NCBI GenBank assembly: GCA_963807355.1
Contig: CAWEBX010000015.1
Coordinates: 6,855-70,854, forward strand
Source of the DNA: Nitrobacter sp963807355
GTDB lineage: Bacteria > Pseudomonadota > Alphaproteobacteria > Rhizobiales > Xanthobacteraceae
Reading direction: 5' to 3'
DNA length: 64,000 bases
Shown here: in pieces, positions 1 to 8,455 of the stretch
Numbering within the stretch: the first letter of the stretch is position 1
How the letters are laid out: the number at the start of each line of letters is the position of its first letter
Translations under genes and position numbers: made by a program
Notes under the pieces: model-generated
The model's database searches: none
What the model saw: the letters and a program-made list of their open reading frames with translations, nothing else
Told to the model about the DNA's origin: nothing

Positions 1-219
1 GCAGCGATATTGTAGGCTATCGTCGCCACGACAAAGCTGATCGGACTCGGGCGCGTCCACGCCTGATAGACGGATGCGCTGCCCTTGAATTTCGAGCGTG
101 TCGCCGTCGATGACGGAGGCTTGACCGATAATGGTATCCGCAAATGCAGGCGACGAAACGAGGGTGACAATCGCTGCGATTAAGAGAGGCCTAAATCTTG
201 AGGTCGAGATCGCCAGCAT
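1..219 (-). CDS. Secreted thermonuclease (SNase)-family nuclease, C-terminus beyond window
   Basis: From an ATG at 219 there are 73 open codons running off the left edge. The first 27 residues are a signal peptide (core LLIAAIVTLVSS, cleavage after AFA). Then comes the start of a staphylococcal-nuclease fold: motif DGDT, then RLSGVDAPE, which in this family carries a catalytic Arg and a calcium-binding Asp. AGGAAGA just upstream is a good ribosome binding site. Expected role: a calcium-dependent nuclease, or a related SNase-like protein, in the periplasm or outside the cell. About half the usual length is missing, so the distal catalytic residues cannot be checked. Confidence 0.8.
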   Translation of the reverse strand, partial: MLAISTSRFRPLLIAAIVTLVSSPAFADTIIGQASVIDGDTLEIQGQRIRLSGVDAPESDQLCRGDDSLQYRC

Positions 220-418
220 GAGGTCTTCCTTATCTGATCTTCGCGGCGATGGTGGCCTTCATTGGCATCAGGCGATTTTGGATAGGGTCAGCATAAACTC
301 ATGTCCACGAAGCATCCAACATGAGCCCTCGCGCCGCGCCGGAGATGCGTGCGCAACCTCTATACAAATGTCGTAGATCGGTCATACTTTGAGCTTGGCT
401 TGAAGGGAGGGTACCGTG

Positions 419-946
419 ATGAACGAACACGATCGCGCCAATAAATTGATGATCTTGACCATGACCGTTGTCAGTTTGCTTGTCGCGGGCAGCGTGGGTT
501 TGGTTTGGAGCAGCGGCAACGCGCTTCCGTCGAAACCGATAACAGAAGTTCCGAAGGCGAAGGCACAAGTCGCGTCTCCCCAAGTAGATGCGGTCGCCAT
601 GCTTGATAAGCGCTTGGTAGAGGTCGAATTCAAGATGAAGGTTCCCCCAACATTCGACACCTCTCAGCTCGAAGCACAACTTAAGGGTCTGGGGTCCCAG
701 CTCGCGGCAATACAAACGCAGTTGGGCACTTTCAAGGGGTCGGATTTCGACGCTTTCAAGACAAAGATAGACAGCGCCGCGACGGCAAATTCTGAGTCCG
801 TCAAAACGACGATAGACGCTCTTCAGACGGACGTAGGAAATCTGAACAAACGCTTCGATCAGCTTTCGCAACAGGCTCCTTCCGTCACAGCGCCGGATGA
901 TGTCAAACACAGATCACAAAAGTCGCAGCACTCAAAGTCGAAATAG
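419..946 (+). CDS. Membrane-anchored coiled-coil protein of unknown function
   Basis: A 175-residue protein. One N-terminal membrane segment (about residues 8-31, LMILTMTVVSLLVAG) is followed by a polar region rich in Gln, Leu and Lys with heptad character (about residues 75-160) and a Lys/Ser/His-rich tail. Topology suggests a short cytoplasmic N-terminus and a periplasmic coiled coil. AAGGGAGG about 10 bases upstream serves either the GTG at 416 or the adjacent ATG at 419; ATG is preferred. It stands alone between the nuclease gene and the tRNA-like gene. I do not recognise a family. Confidence 0.6.
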   Translation: MNEHDRANKLMILTMTVVSLLVAGSVGLVWSSGNALPSKPITEVPKAKAQVASPQVDAVAMLDKRLVEVEFKMKVPPTFDTSQLEAQLKGLGSQLAAIQTQLGTFKGSDFDAFKTKIDSAATANSESVKTTIDALQTDVGNLNKRFDQLSQQAPSVTAPDDVKHRSQKSQHSKSK

Positions 947-1103
947 AGAGAAACTACCGCGCAGATTGGTGAAGCGCGGCAGGCGAAACAAGGCTTGGCC
1001 TTTTGTTTTCCTCGTTCGGATATCATCTGCGAATAGGCTCGCCTATTCCGAATGGTGGAATGTCCCATCACGCTGAATGCGCTCTTCGGGAGCACAAAAT
1101 GGA

Positions 1104-1176
1104 TGGTGCGGATTCCATGAGTCGAACATGGACCTGCGTCGTGAACCGCGCCGCTCTGCCGCTGAGCTAAATCCGC
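1104..1176 (-). tRNA. tRNA-like gene with CAC in the anticodon position (Val-type if functional), possibly degenerate
   Basis: The reverse strand folds as a tRNA. There is a perfect 7-bp acceptor stem (GCGGATT/AATCCGC), TA at positions 8-9, a GCTC/GAGC D stem, a perfect 5-bp T stem CCATG/CATGG around TTCGACT, discriminator A and an encoded CCA. The anticodon loop can be read TTCACGA (CAC, valine). However, the anticodon stem pairs poorly and the variable loop is short, so the total is only 73 bases including CCA. It may be a decayed tRNA copy or contain an indel. Confidence 0.55.
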
Positions 1177-1483
1177 ATAAGACGAAACCACAGGATGCTT
1201 GGGACTTACCTGCGGCTTCGCTGGGCCCTTCCGGACGTAGGGCAATGTCCGGTGAAAGAACCTAGCATCTCATGGGGTGCGCGCAACGATCGCTTGATGT
1301 TAAGCTTTATGTCGGCGTTCTGGGTTAATTCTGGAACCCAATGCCAACCTCATATGACAAAGCGCAAACGTTATCGGATGAGCAAGGGGCGTAAACTAAG
1401 AGTCTACTGGCGTGTTAGCACGGTCGCGGACATGGAAGAGGATTCGGCGCAACGGAATCACACGCGTATGCCCGTCGTTGCCT
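1177..1483. other. Intergenic span without a recognisable gene
   Basis: This stretch between the tRNA-like gene and the 3' end of the deacetylase gene has no open frame with family-like composition, ribosome binding site or repeat that I could support. Confidence 0.4.
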
Positions 1484-2537
1484 TCAGTCGACGGTCTGCA
1501 TTACTGCGGAAATCGCGCGCTCGTTGTTTGATTTGGCCGGCTGCGCCGCCGCGACTATTGCGTCGTATTTTGGTAGGGTATCAAGCGTGTCTTTAGCGCG
1601 GACGTGGACAACCTTGTAGCCATTCGCCTTGAACTGGGCTAGCAGTTCCGGCACTGCAAGGGCGGTCCACTTATGCAGATCGTGCATTAAGATAATGCCC
1701 TTGCCATTCTTTTTGAGCTTGGCCATCGTCGAACCCACCAACACGTCAGGCTTCTTGATTTTGAAGTCTTCCGAGTCGATATCAATCGAGAATGCCGCGA
1801 CATTGCGCTGGACAAGATATGCCTTGAGATTACCGGTTTGCCGCAATTGCGGATAGCGGAAAAACGGCGCGATAGGCGTACCGGCCATCATCGCCACAGC
1901 GCTCATACCTTTCTCAATTTCATCCTGGGCTTCTTGCGGCGATTTATGGGCAAGATTTTGGTGCGACCAGGTGTGCGAGCCCACCGTGTGGCCCGCTGCG
2001 ATTACTTGTTTCAGCACTTCAGGGTGCCAGGTGGCGTGCTTGCCGATCGAGAAGAAGGTGGCCTGCAAACACTCGGCCTTCAGCGCCGCCAGCACCATCG
2101 GTGTCGTCACCGGCCAGGGGCCGTCATCGAAAGTCAACACCACCTCGCCAGGTTGTAGGAAGTCGTAATCGCGATACTGTGACATACCAAAGCCAGGTCC
2201 GCCCATGGTGTCGATCTGCACCGTGCGCGACACGCCTAATGCTTTCGGGTTGTTGCAGGCGGGTTTGGCGACGATTACTCGCTTTTCAGGCTCCGGCGCT
2301 GCCTCGGACTTCCAGCGCGGCGAGTTTCGGTGCAGCTTCGGCGACTGCAGTCTGGCGTTCCACGCCTGGTTTGGGCCAACGCGCATCAATTGAGCCGGTA
2401 GTTAGTTCTGACTTCGCAGTGAGTGCTGGTTCGACGGCGGTTGAACCAAGAAAATGTTTTTCCGCGACCGCGATGATGGTGCCGCTTGCCACGGTCACAG
2501 CCCCGGCCGCGACTATAAAAACAGGAAACCGACGCAT
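1484..2537 (-). pseudogene. NodB-type polysaccharide deacetylase, exported, split by one frameshift
   Basis: The N-terminal part (start 2537) has a signal anchor, FPVFIVAAGAVTVASGTI, and a low-complexity linker. The catalytic domain continues in the next frame from about 2310 to 1484 and reads cleanly there. NodB motifs are present: TFDDGP (catalytic Asp and metal-binding Asp), SHTWSHQN (metal His pair), FFRYPQ and LMHD near the end. The family removes acetyl groups from N-acetylglucosamine polymers such as chitooligosaccharide, peptidoglycan or EPS. Joining the frames requires removal of one base near 2305, between LAALE and SEAAPEPEKR; the whole protein would have about 350 residues, normal for exported members. 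Sequence error and true inactivation cannot be told apart here. Confidence 0.8.
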
Positions 2538-2620
2538 GGTGACTCCAGCTGCACAAAGTAGGATTGCATTGTTAGGATATGTCCGTGCGTCACCATCCAG
2601 TGAAATAGTTAATCGAGTGT

Positions 2621-2899
2621 ATGCGCGAACTGACGTCGGATTTTCTTGCTTTGGAGCTGTTGGTCTGCGGTTCTATGCTGTCCTTCGGCGCTGGTACTGA
2701 TGGCCCCGAACCACGCGAAGCTGTCGAATGCACAAGCGCGAATGCGGCGATACGAAGTGCTGAGCGAATGGCGCGGACTGAGGGACATATCGGTGCGGTG
2801 GCATTCAGCCGTACAGGTGATCCTGCCAGCGGTGAGTTTGCGGATGCGATCTTGCTGAAAGCGTTTGGCGAAGTGCCGAGTGATTTGAGCACGCTGTGA
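2621..2899 (+). CDS. Small conserved-looking protein of unknown function
   Basis: 92 codons from ATG 2621. A second ATG at 2675 (MLSFGAGTDGPEPREA) may be the true start, because the stretch GTDGPEPREAVEC followed by AVAFSRTGDPASGEF is what looks conserved in Rhizobiales hypothetical proteins. No membrane segment or signal peptide. It is divergent from the deacetylase gene, leaving only about 80 bases for both promoters. No function can be assigned. Confidence 0.5.
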   Translation: MRELTSDFLALELLVCGSMLSFGAGTDGPEPREAVECTSANAAIRSAERMARTEGHIGAVAFSRTGDPASGEFADAILLKAFGEVPSDLSTL

Positions 2900-2977
2900 C
2901 TAATCGATAAGTTGAGGTTGCTCCGTCGGCGTCGGGCAACGTTATGAGGTTGGGTCTACCCAAAAAGGAGTTGTTTT

Positions 2978-3880
2978 ATGCGAAGCCTACTCTCAACGCT
3001 GTTTGGCCTCAGCGCTTTTTTTATGGTGGTGAATGGAAGCAGTTACGCGCAAGATCAAGGCGTAGACTGGGGGCAAATCGATGAGATACTTGGTCGGAAG
3101 CCGGCCGTCACCGAAGACGTGCATCGTTATGGTTTTCCTCGAACCGATTTGACGGTGACCCTTGACGGTGTGACCATTAAGCCGGCTTTGGCGCTCGGTG
3201 GCTGGGTCGCATTTAAGCGGACGCACGAGGGTGCTATGGCGATGGGAGACCTGTTATTGCTGGAAAGTGAAATCAATCCAGTCATGTTGAAGATGATCGC
3301 TGGCGGGGTCGAGATCACGGCCATCCATAATCATTTGCTCCGGGCGAACCCGGCGACGTTCTACATGCATGTGGCCGGGCATGGAGACCCCGCCAAACTC
3401 GCCACCGTGCTCCATGACGCGCTTGCCGAAAGTAAAACCCCGCTTCAGGCGATTCCGTCGTCAAATCCGCCTTCTGCTGTCGACCTCGATACTGTGCAGC
3501 TAGACCAGATTATCGGCGCGAAGGGTAAGACCAATGGCGGCGTTTATCAGTTCAATGTGCCGCGACGTGATCCTGTCAGCGAAGGCGGCATGACGTTGAC
3601 ACCGGCCGGATCGATGGGTGTGGCGATCGGAATCAACTTTCAACCGACGGGCGAAGGTAAGGCTGCCATCACCGGCGACTTCGTCCTGTCAGGCGATGAG
3701 GTTAATCCGGTGATAGTTGCGCTGCGCACGCACGGTATTGAGGTCACGGCGCTTCACAGCCATATGCTGGACGAGCAGCCGAGGCTCTTCTTCATGCACT
3801 TTTGGGCCAATGACGATGCAATCAAGCTCGCCAAAGGTCTACGCGCAGCGCTCGACAAGACCTCAAGCACAAAAAACTAA
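2978..3880 (+). CDS. Secreted DUF1259 (LppY/LpqO-like) protein
   Basis: An intact 300-residue protein with an ideal ribosome binding site (AAAAAGGAG, 8 bases before ATG). A signal peptide covers residues 1-24 (cleavage after SYA). Two tandem DUF1259 domains follow, about residues 30-155 and 170-298, each with the paired-histidine strand of the family: AIHNHLL...FYMHVAGHGD in the first and ALHSHML...FFMHFWAND in the second. The biochemical role of DUF1259 is unknown; the histidines look like a metal or small-molecule site. Monocistronic. Confidence 0.85.
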   Translation: MRSLLSTLFGLSAFFMVVNGSSYAQDQGVDWGQIDEILGRKPAVTEDVHRYGFPRTDLTVTLDGVTIKPALALGGWVAFKRTHEGAMAMGDLLLLESEINPVMLKMIAGGVEITAIHNHLLRANPATFYMHVAGHGDPAKLATVLHDALAESKTPLQAIPSSNPPSAVDLDTVQLDQIIGAKGKTNGGVYQFNVPRRDPVSEGGMTLTPAGSMGVAIGINFQPTGEGKAAITGDFVLSGDEVNPVIVALRTHGIEVTALHSHMLDEQPRLFFMHFWANDDAIKLAKGLRAALDKTSSTKN

Positions 3881-4021
3881 GGCGGCGACCCCCACGCGGC
3901 ACGCGGCACAATGCGACGCAACGACCGTTCAAGCGGCAGCGTTGCCAAATTGCCGATTGCCAATTCTCGGGACATAGAGCGTAATTATGCATTTCCTGCC
4001 TCGCAAATCTTCCATCTCTCC

Positions 4022-4504
4022 TCATTCACCATCTGCTATCGCATTCCGCTGGCTGAATTTCGGTCGCCAAGCGCGCGCATCGAGCGACCAGCGACCTGAT
4101 CCGGACAGCAACAGGAAGAAGTCGGTGCGCGTCTCATGAGTGAAGCTCAAGAAACCATAGCGATCCAGGTGGCGGAGGCTGAATATCCACCAGTTGCGGC
4201 CTAACAGGATTGGGATTTTCGTGGAGATGATCGCCACGGTCATGATGACGATGATCGGCACGGTCGCCGCGCGCGAAGCATAGCCGATCAGGAACATGAT
4301 CCCGGCTAGCATTTCAATCACGCCGACGAACGGCCCAAAGAACTCTGGCCACGGAATGCCAATCTTAACGAAACGGCCGGCACCGAGAATGTCGGCATGC
4401 GTCAGCTTCTGCAGGCCTTCGGGGATGAACACACCAGCGAGCGCCAGGCGGACGAAGATCGCCCAGGTCGATTCGCCGGGAGATAACCACCAGTACTGCT
4501 TCAT
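4022..4504 (-). CDS. DoxX-family integral membrane protein
   Basis: 160 residues with about four membrane segments. The N-terminus WLSPGESTWAIFVRLALAGVF and the GVIEMLAGIMFLIGYASR region are typical of DoxX. The end HETRTDFFLLLSGSGRWSLD resembles the family's last helix but lacks several residues before GAGRWSLD. DoxX proteins are thought to be quinone-linked or redox accessory membrane proteins; no substrate can be given. The start ATG overlaps the stop of an upstream reading frame in ATGA (4501-4504), so it was probably translated by coupling. Confidence 0.75.
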   Translation of the reverse strand: MKQYWWLSPGESTWAIFVRLALAGVFIPEGLQKLTHADILGAGRFVKIGIPWPEFFGPFVGVIEMLAGIMFLIGYASRAATVPIIVIMTVAIISTKIPILLGRNWWIFSLRHLDRYGFLSFTHETRTDFFLLLSGSGRWSLDARAWRPKFSQRNAIADGE

Positions 4505-4740
4505 GAAGGCGTGCTCCTATTCTTTGCTGCCTGCGCGGGCGCGGTCAACACCCGCTGTCCTTCATGAAGGGTGGCAAGCTGCTTTAGCACGTCCCATGGG
4601 AATCCTTTCCGTACCGGCGATGGCCACAGACCATGTGCGCCGACAAACAGGCCACGAAGCGCCGGCATTGGCAAAGATGATGAAGGATTTTGAGAGTCGG
4701 TCAATATTGGCTCAAAGCCGCAAGACAATGCACTAAATCG
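4501..4740 (-). pseudogene. C-terminal remnant of an unidentified gene coupled to DoxX
   Basis: The frame ending at 4501 overlaps the DoxX start by ATGA, the usual sign of a real upstream cistron. Only the last 30 or so residues (GFPWDVLKQLATLHEGQRVL...) look protein-like; further up the frame runs into the arsenite-pump relic on the other strand. The family is not recognised. The left limit of the relic is approximate. Confidence 0.3.
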
Positions 4741-4826
4741 CGCCGGCGGATTCCCTTGGCGCACTTCGCTGTTGCCCCTAAGCAAAGACGTCGCCCTCTC
4801 GATACTCGCCCCATGCCTGCCGCAGG

Positions 4827-5196
4827 GTGGTGTTATTCGCTCCGCTGGTCGGCTTGCTGCTAGGGGTTGCGTCCATCTCGGTGCCATGGGCGACGCTAGC
4901 ACTGTCTGTGGTGCTCTACATCGTGGTGCCCGTAGTCCTTGCGCAGGTCTGGCGTCGGGCGCTCATAGCTCGTGGTGGTGATGCGCTCGGTCGGCACTCT
5001 CAGTCACCTCCAGCCGCTCTCCCTGATGGCTCTGCTGGCGACACTGGTGTTGCTCTTCGGCTTCCAAGGCGAACAACTTCTGGCGCAGCCCATTGTGATT
5101 GCGATCCTTGCTGTTCCCATCCTCATTCAGGTCTACCTGAACGCCGGTCTGGCCCATGTCTTCAAAACCCGATCCAGCCCTGACGCCGCATTGTGA
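4827..5196 (+). pseudogene. arsB: ACR3-type arsenite efflux pump remnant
   Basis: Two frames together give a continuous piece of an ACR3/ArsB permease. From about 4827: FAPLVGLLLGVASISVPWAT then YIVVPVVLAQVWRRALIARGG. From about 4980: LMALLATLVLLFGFQGEQ then IAILAVPILIQVYLNAGLAH. ACR3 is a bile-acid-symporter-like membrane protein of about 350 residues that expels arsenite. Here the first half is missing and the pieces are joined by a frameshift near 4975, so no function is expected. It lies between fragments of two other genes, which points to an old deletion. Confidence 0.65.
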
Positions 5197-5446
5197 CCCC
5201 TCCGAGCGCCGCACCAAGAGGCGGACCACCATCAATCATGGGGCGGTAGCATTTTTTAAGGGGCGCGCCGGCGTTTACGCTTGCTGTGTATGCAACGTCA
5301 CGAACGACGGTACGAGCATCCGGTTGAGCCGGGTCGATATCATACCTCCGGTCTTTGACATTTCCTTCGACAATTTTCGAACAACACGTCGATGCCGGCT
5401 GATTTGGCGCGACGGAGATGTCGTTGGCGTTGTCTTCGAAAGCTGA
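5156..5446 (+). CDS. Small PilZ-domain protein (putative c-di-GMP binder)
   Basis: 96 codons. The conserved part starts with ERRTKRRTTI, the Arg-rich entry that contributes the RxxxR c-di-GMP contact in PilZ domains. It continues as a short beta barrel ending in FRTTRRCRLIWRDGDVVGVVF, the typical last strands (CRVVWRxGxxxGVxF). The DxSxxG motif is replaced by VTNDGTS, so ligand binding is uncertain. Rhizobiales genomes hold many such single-domain PilZ proteins that act as c-di-GMP effectors in motility or polysaccharide control. The first 15 residues overlap the arsenite-pump relic, so the true start may lie nearer 5195. Confidence 0.6.
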   Translation: MSSKPDPALTPHCDPSERRTKRRTTINHGAVAFFKGRAGVYACCVCNVTNDGTSIRLSRVDIIPPVFDISFDNFRTTRRCRLIWRDGDVVGVVFES

Positions 5447-5493
5447 CGTTTTCGCCTTGCAGCTTCGTCGGCTCTAAGAGAAGCTGATCCGTG

Positions 5494-5725
5494 CTATTTC
5501 ACTACATTGAGACCGCGAAAGCCCGCCTGTATTCGCTCGGCCGCGCGTAGCATCCGCCTTGTCTAAAACGGTCAATATCTGATCTTGAACCGGTCGCCGA
5601 TTTCGAGGCGTCCCCGAATCGAGATCGTCTACGAGCGCTTTCTCGATGTCCAATATCAGCTTGATATCCAAAATTGCTTTGGCGAGCACATCGGCATTGG
5701 TGAAAGGCGTTACATCAGCTGCCAT
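5494..5725 (-). pseudogene. Short hypothetical protein with a frameshift
   Basis: From ATG 5725 the frame reads MAADVTPFTNADVLAKAILD and then a charged helix-rich region. Near 5545 the sense moves into the next frame (AAERIQAGFRGLNVVK) and ends at the stop at 5494. The combined product has about 77 residues and no recognised domain. The case rests on coding-like composition only. Confidence 0.3.
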
Positions 5726-5766
5726 CCCAGTTGAGTTTGCATTTCGATGACCCCGACCGAGTCTGG

Positions 5767-5919
5767 TCAAAGACCCAGCCGAGATACGCTTGTTTCAGCG
5801 GCGTTAGTTACGTCGAAAACGATGTGCTCGGCCTCACGACGGCTTTCGCAGATCAGGAGGTCTTTTTCGGACCGCACGACATACTGATTTCCTGTCTTGT
5901 GGATCGAATATTGCTCCAT
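5767..5919 (-). CDS. 50-residue small protein of unknown function
   Basis: A short intact frame, MEQYSIHKTGNQYVV... to SVSRLGL. It begins with a two-strand pattern (YSIHKTGNQYVVRSEKD) and an Arg/Glu helix (CESRREAEHIV). Small proteins with the plan xYxIHKxGxxYVVRxxG...SRRxAxxxV are frequent in Rhizobiales and unannotated in function. A possible AAGGAA lies about 15 bases upstream. Next to it is the frameshifted short gene on the same strand. Confidence 0.45.
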   Translation of the reverse strand: MEQYSIHKTGNQYVVRSEKDLLICESRREAEHIVFDVTNAAETSVSRLGL

Positions 5920-6219
5920 CGTTTCGGCCCATTTCCTTGGTGTCGCGACGTAGAGCCGTCCCGCTAGTAAATGCCCGCAATCGTCGGTTGTTCCCCACAG
6001 GAAAGCCCACCAAGAAGTGAAGCATTAATGTGCGGCACAACCCAATCGGCTAAGGCACATCGTTCGAGCGGAATATGCATGGGGTTCACCCGGCCGTTTT
6101 TGGCTATTTAATTGAATTTAACATGGATCTTTGATTTAATAATCGTATAAGTAGAAACGATTTCCTGTTCTCTGAATTTTCTTACGTTGATGGCTCGAAA
6201 CCATTTTTGGGAGGCTCAG

Positions 6220-6468
6220 ATGTTCAGTCCGGCATTCCTTGGAACGAAACCTTTTTTCGGGATCATTTTCGGCCTGATCGTCTCAGCCGCCACTGGTTAC
6301 GTGTACTACAATGGTGGTTTATCACTCGATCTATTCGCCTCTTCCCCGCAGTGGAAACCTGGTGGTGTCCATGGAGCTCCGGGGCCTTTAATGGGGGCAG
6401 CCGGGCTTCCCGTGCTCGGAATCGCTTATGGCGTTTATCGACTTGTCCGGCATCGCGGAGGCAAATAG
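6220..6468 (+). CDS. Small two-helix membrane protein
   Basis: 82 residues from ATG 6220, chosen over the in-frame ATG at 6187 because GGGAGG sits 6 bases before it. Two membrane helices, FFGIIFGLIVSAATGYVYY and LMGAAGLPVLGIAYGVYRLV, flank a Gly/Pro-rich loop; the C-terminus is basic (RHRGGK). The 300 bases upstream are AT-rich (6105-6160, runs of TTTAATTGAATTTAA) and probably carry its promoter. Family unknown. Confidence 0.6.
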   Translation: MFSPAFLGTKPFFGIIFGLIVSAATGYVYYNGGLSLDLFASSPQWKPGGVHGAPGPLMGAAGLPVLGIAYGVYRLVRHRGGK

Positions 6469-6844
6469 ACGTGTAGGACGAAAACCCCGCTCCGGCGGGA
6501 GGTCAACTTTCCGTTCTTCCGGCTATCGCATCGCGTTTCCAAACGAGAACCGACACACTCGCCCTACCATCAACATCATGGGCAGCGATGACGCCCGCGA
6601 TTTTCGGATATATGCGAGACGGGGCGATACCTGAGCGCTCCGGAGGGATTGATCTTCTGGCAGACTGCTAGACTGAATCGGCATACGAAAAAATTGGTTT
6701 GAACCTTTTTACGGGCTCAAGCAGCCTCATGATTGCTGGGGAAGTTTTTAGGACCAGCCACGGACCAGCGCCGCCGACTGACCTGACCTGGCTTTTTTGG
6801 ACCAAGCTTTGTGAGAAACTGAGCGAGGACAAGGAGCTTTGGTC

Positions 6845-7128
6845 ATGCCGACGAAGAGGTTCAATGCGGAGCAGATCGTGGTGCTGTGCTGCTGCGCCAG
6901 ATTGAAGTATTGATATCGCAGGGCAAGGCAGCGCCGGTGGCCTGCCGGGAAGCCGGTATTTCGCAGCAGAGTTATTATCGCTGGCGAAAGGAATACGGCG
7001 GCCTTGAGCTCGATCAGGCGAAGCGGATGAAGGACCTAGAGCGGGAGACTGTCCGCCTCAAGCGTCTCGTTGCCGATCTGTCGCTTGAGAAGCAGGTGCT
7101 CAAGGACGTTGCCTCGGGAAACTTATAA
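6845..7128 (+). pseudogene. IS3 transposase orfA (helix-turn-helix subunit), frameshifted
   Basis: Begins MPTKRFNAEQIVVL at 6845. A few extra bases (repeated TGC units) at about 6885-6895 shift the frame, and the rest reads QIEVLISQGKAAPVACREAG then ISQQSYYRWRKEYGGL and a leucine-zipper tail ending VLKDVASGNL. This is the DNA-binding OrfA of IS3-type elements, about 92 residues when intact. Confidence 0.75.
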
Positions 7129-7510
7129 GCCCTGAGCGGCGCCGGCAGGCGGTAGAAGGTTTCGAGGGAAGTACGGTCTCTCCGAACGCCATGCCTGCCG
7201 GATCGTCAGCCAGCCTCGTGGGACACAGCGATACACCAGCATCGTCCGGGCCGATGAAGATGCGCTGACGAGAGCAATTGTCTCTCTAGCATCGCAATAC
7301 GGACGATATGGCTATCGCCGGATCACATCTCTGCTGGTCGACGCAGGCTGGCAGGTGGGCTGTGATCGGGTCCAGCGGATCTGGCGTCGTGAGGGGCTGA
7401 AGGTACCCAGGAAGCAGCGGCCGCGTGGCCGGCTCTGGCTGAACGACGGATCGTGCATCCGGTTGCGACCGCAGCATCGCAACCATGTCTGGAGCTATTT
7501 GGTGGCGGCT
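7129..7510 (+). pseudogene. IS3 transposase orfB, 5' fragment
   Basis: Starts just after orfA: SPERRRQAVEGF, one-base frameshift near 7163, then LSERHACRIV, ADEDALTRAIVSLASQYGRY, GYRRITSLLVDAGWQVG and RLWLNDGSCIRLRPQHRNHV. It stops at VWSY, just before the rve integrase core. No DDE residues remain. Confidence 0.65.
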
Positions 7511-7521
7511 CGCGGAGCAGA

Positions 7522-7690
7522 TCAAACTTGTTTCGTTAAACGTTCGGCTAGTTCAATCACCCTTTGTCGGGACTCGCTGTCTTCGATTTTTGATTTTTAT
7601 GAATGCTTTTAACAGGCGATTTGCGTCAGTTAGGTGTGCGCGTCGATCACTTTCTCCGCCAGCTTTCTCAGATCGGCAGTACCAATGTCA
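7522..7690 (-). pseudogene. Remnant of a short regulator-like helical protein
   Basis: With two small indels removed, the minus strand reads ADLRKLAEKVIDAH, DANRLLKAFIKIKN and RQRVIELAERLTKQV followed by a stop at 7522. The last segment resembles the C-terminal tail of XRE-type regulators in Rhizobiales, but the helix-turn-helix itself is not visible. It abuts the broken end of the IS3 copy A remnant, suggesting the insertion or a later deletion truncated it. Confidence 0.25.
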
Positions 7691-7954
7691 TCACTCCGAC
7701 AACATGAAGCGCTCGAACAACTGATAGATGACGCTTGGCACACGGCCCAGCGCCTGGATTTTAAAGATGGTCAAACTCCTTCTCCAAATGGCGAAACTTG
7801 TACTTTATCAAGAGATCCAGGCCGCGATCAGTTCAAGCGCGGTCCTACGTCTTGGGAGAGACACAACACCTTGCCAGCCGCTAAATAACACCAAACGTTA
7901 ATGATGCCGGGGGATATAGTTAGTCTATAAGGCAACAATCGCAATGGCATAAGC

Positions 7955-8314
7955 ATGGATATAGCTCTTGTTCTGCTCTCTACCAGCGTACTGATAGGTG
8001 CAACCGCAGGCTTGCGCTTTAAAGTCTTTGTCCGTGTACCCGTCTCAGTGCTCATTGTCCTGGTCTCGGCCGCTCTTCTCCATATGCACGGTTTTGGACC
8101 CGGGAGTGGCATTCTCATCATAGTCGCGTGTCTGGTCGTGAACCAGGCAGCCTACGTCCTTATGCAGATCGGCCTCGGGACCAACGCTTATGCGCTATCA
8201 TTTGATGAAGTCACCGACGGCAAACCAGCCCCCGACCGCGAGCAGGGTGTCGATGACAATCACGGCGATCAACAGTCGCCCCCACCCCGGCTTCTTCTTT
8301 CGCAGAAAACTTAG
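7955..8314 (+). CDS. Three-helix membrane protein, possibly with a frameshifted tail
   Basis: 119 residues. Hydrophobic segments are MDIALVLLSTSVLIGATAGL, VFVRVPVSVLIVLVSAALLH and GILIIVACLVVNQAAYVLMQ. The polar tail after residue 85 (EVTDGKPAPDREQGVDD) is unlike the rest and may be out of frame. Short three-helix proteins of this kind recur in Bradyrhizobium genomes without a known function; any link to EPS control is a guess. No clear ribosome binding site is seen. Confidence 0.5.
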   Translation: MDIALVLLSTSVLIGATAGLRFKVFVRVPVSVLIVLVSAALLHMHGFGPGSGILIIVACLVVNQAAYVLMQIGLGTNAYALSFDEVTDGKPAPDREQGVDDNHGDQQSPPPRLLLSQKT

Positions 8315-8455
8315 CGCGCGGCGTATCTTCCGATGTCTACTGTACCATTCTTGCTTGAAGAGCGCGCGTGTTGCGTCTTGGTGAGACAGTGTTTGGGTTA
8401 TAACAAGGCACTTTGCGTGGTTGGCCTGCCCCTATGAGGTGGTCCGGTTTCAGTC

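Larger units (their letters stand above)
6845..7510 (+). mobile_element. IS3-family (IS407-type) remnant, copy A
   Basis: Holds a broken orfA and the first part of orfB of an IS3-type element whose copy C lies on the opposite strand at 17010-18062. The element breaks off at about 7505 inside the conserved HVWSYDFV motif; the DDE catalytic half and the right end are gone. The left end was not identified; it should lie within about 60 bases upstream of 6845. Confidence 0.7.
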
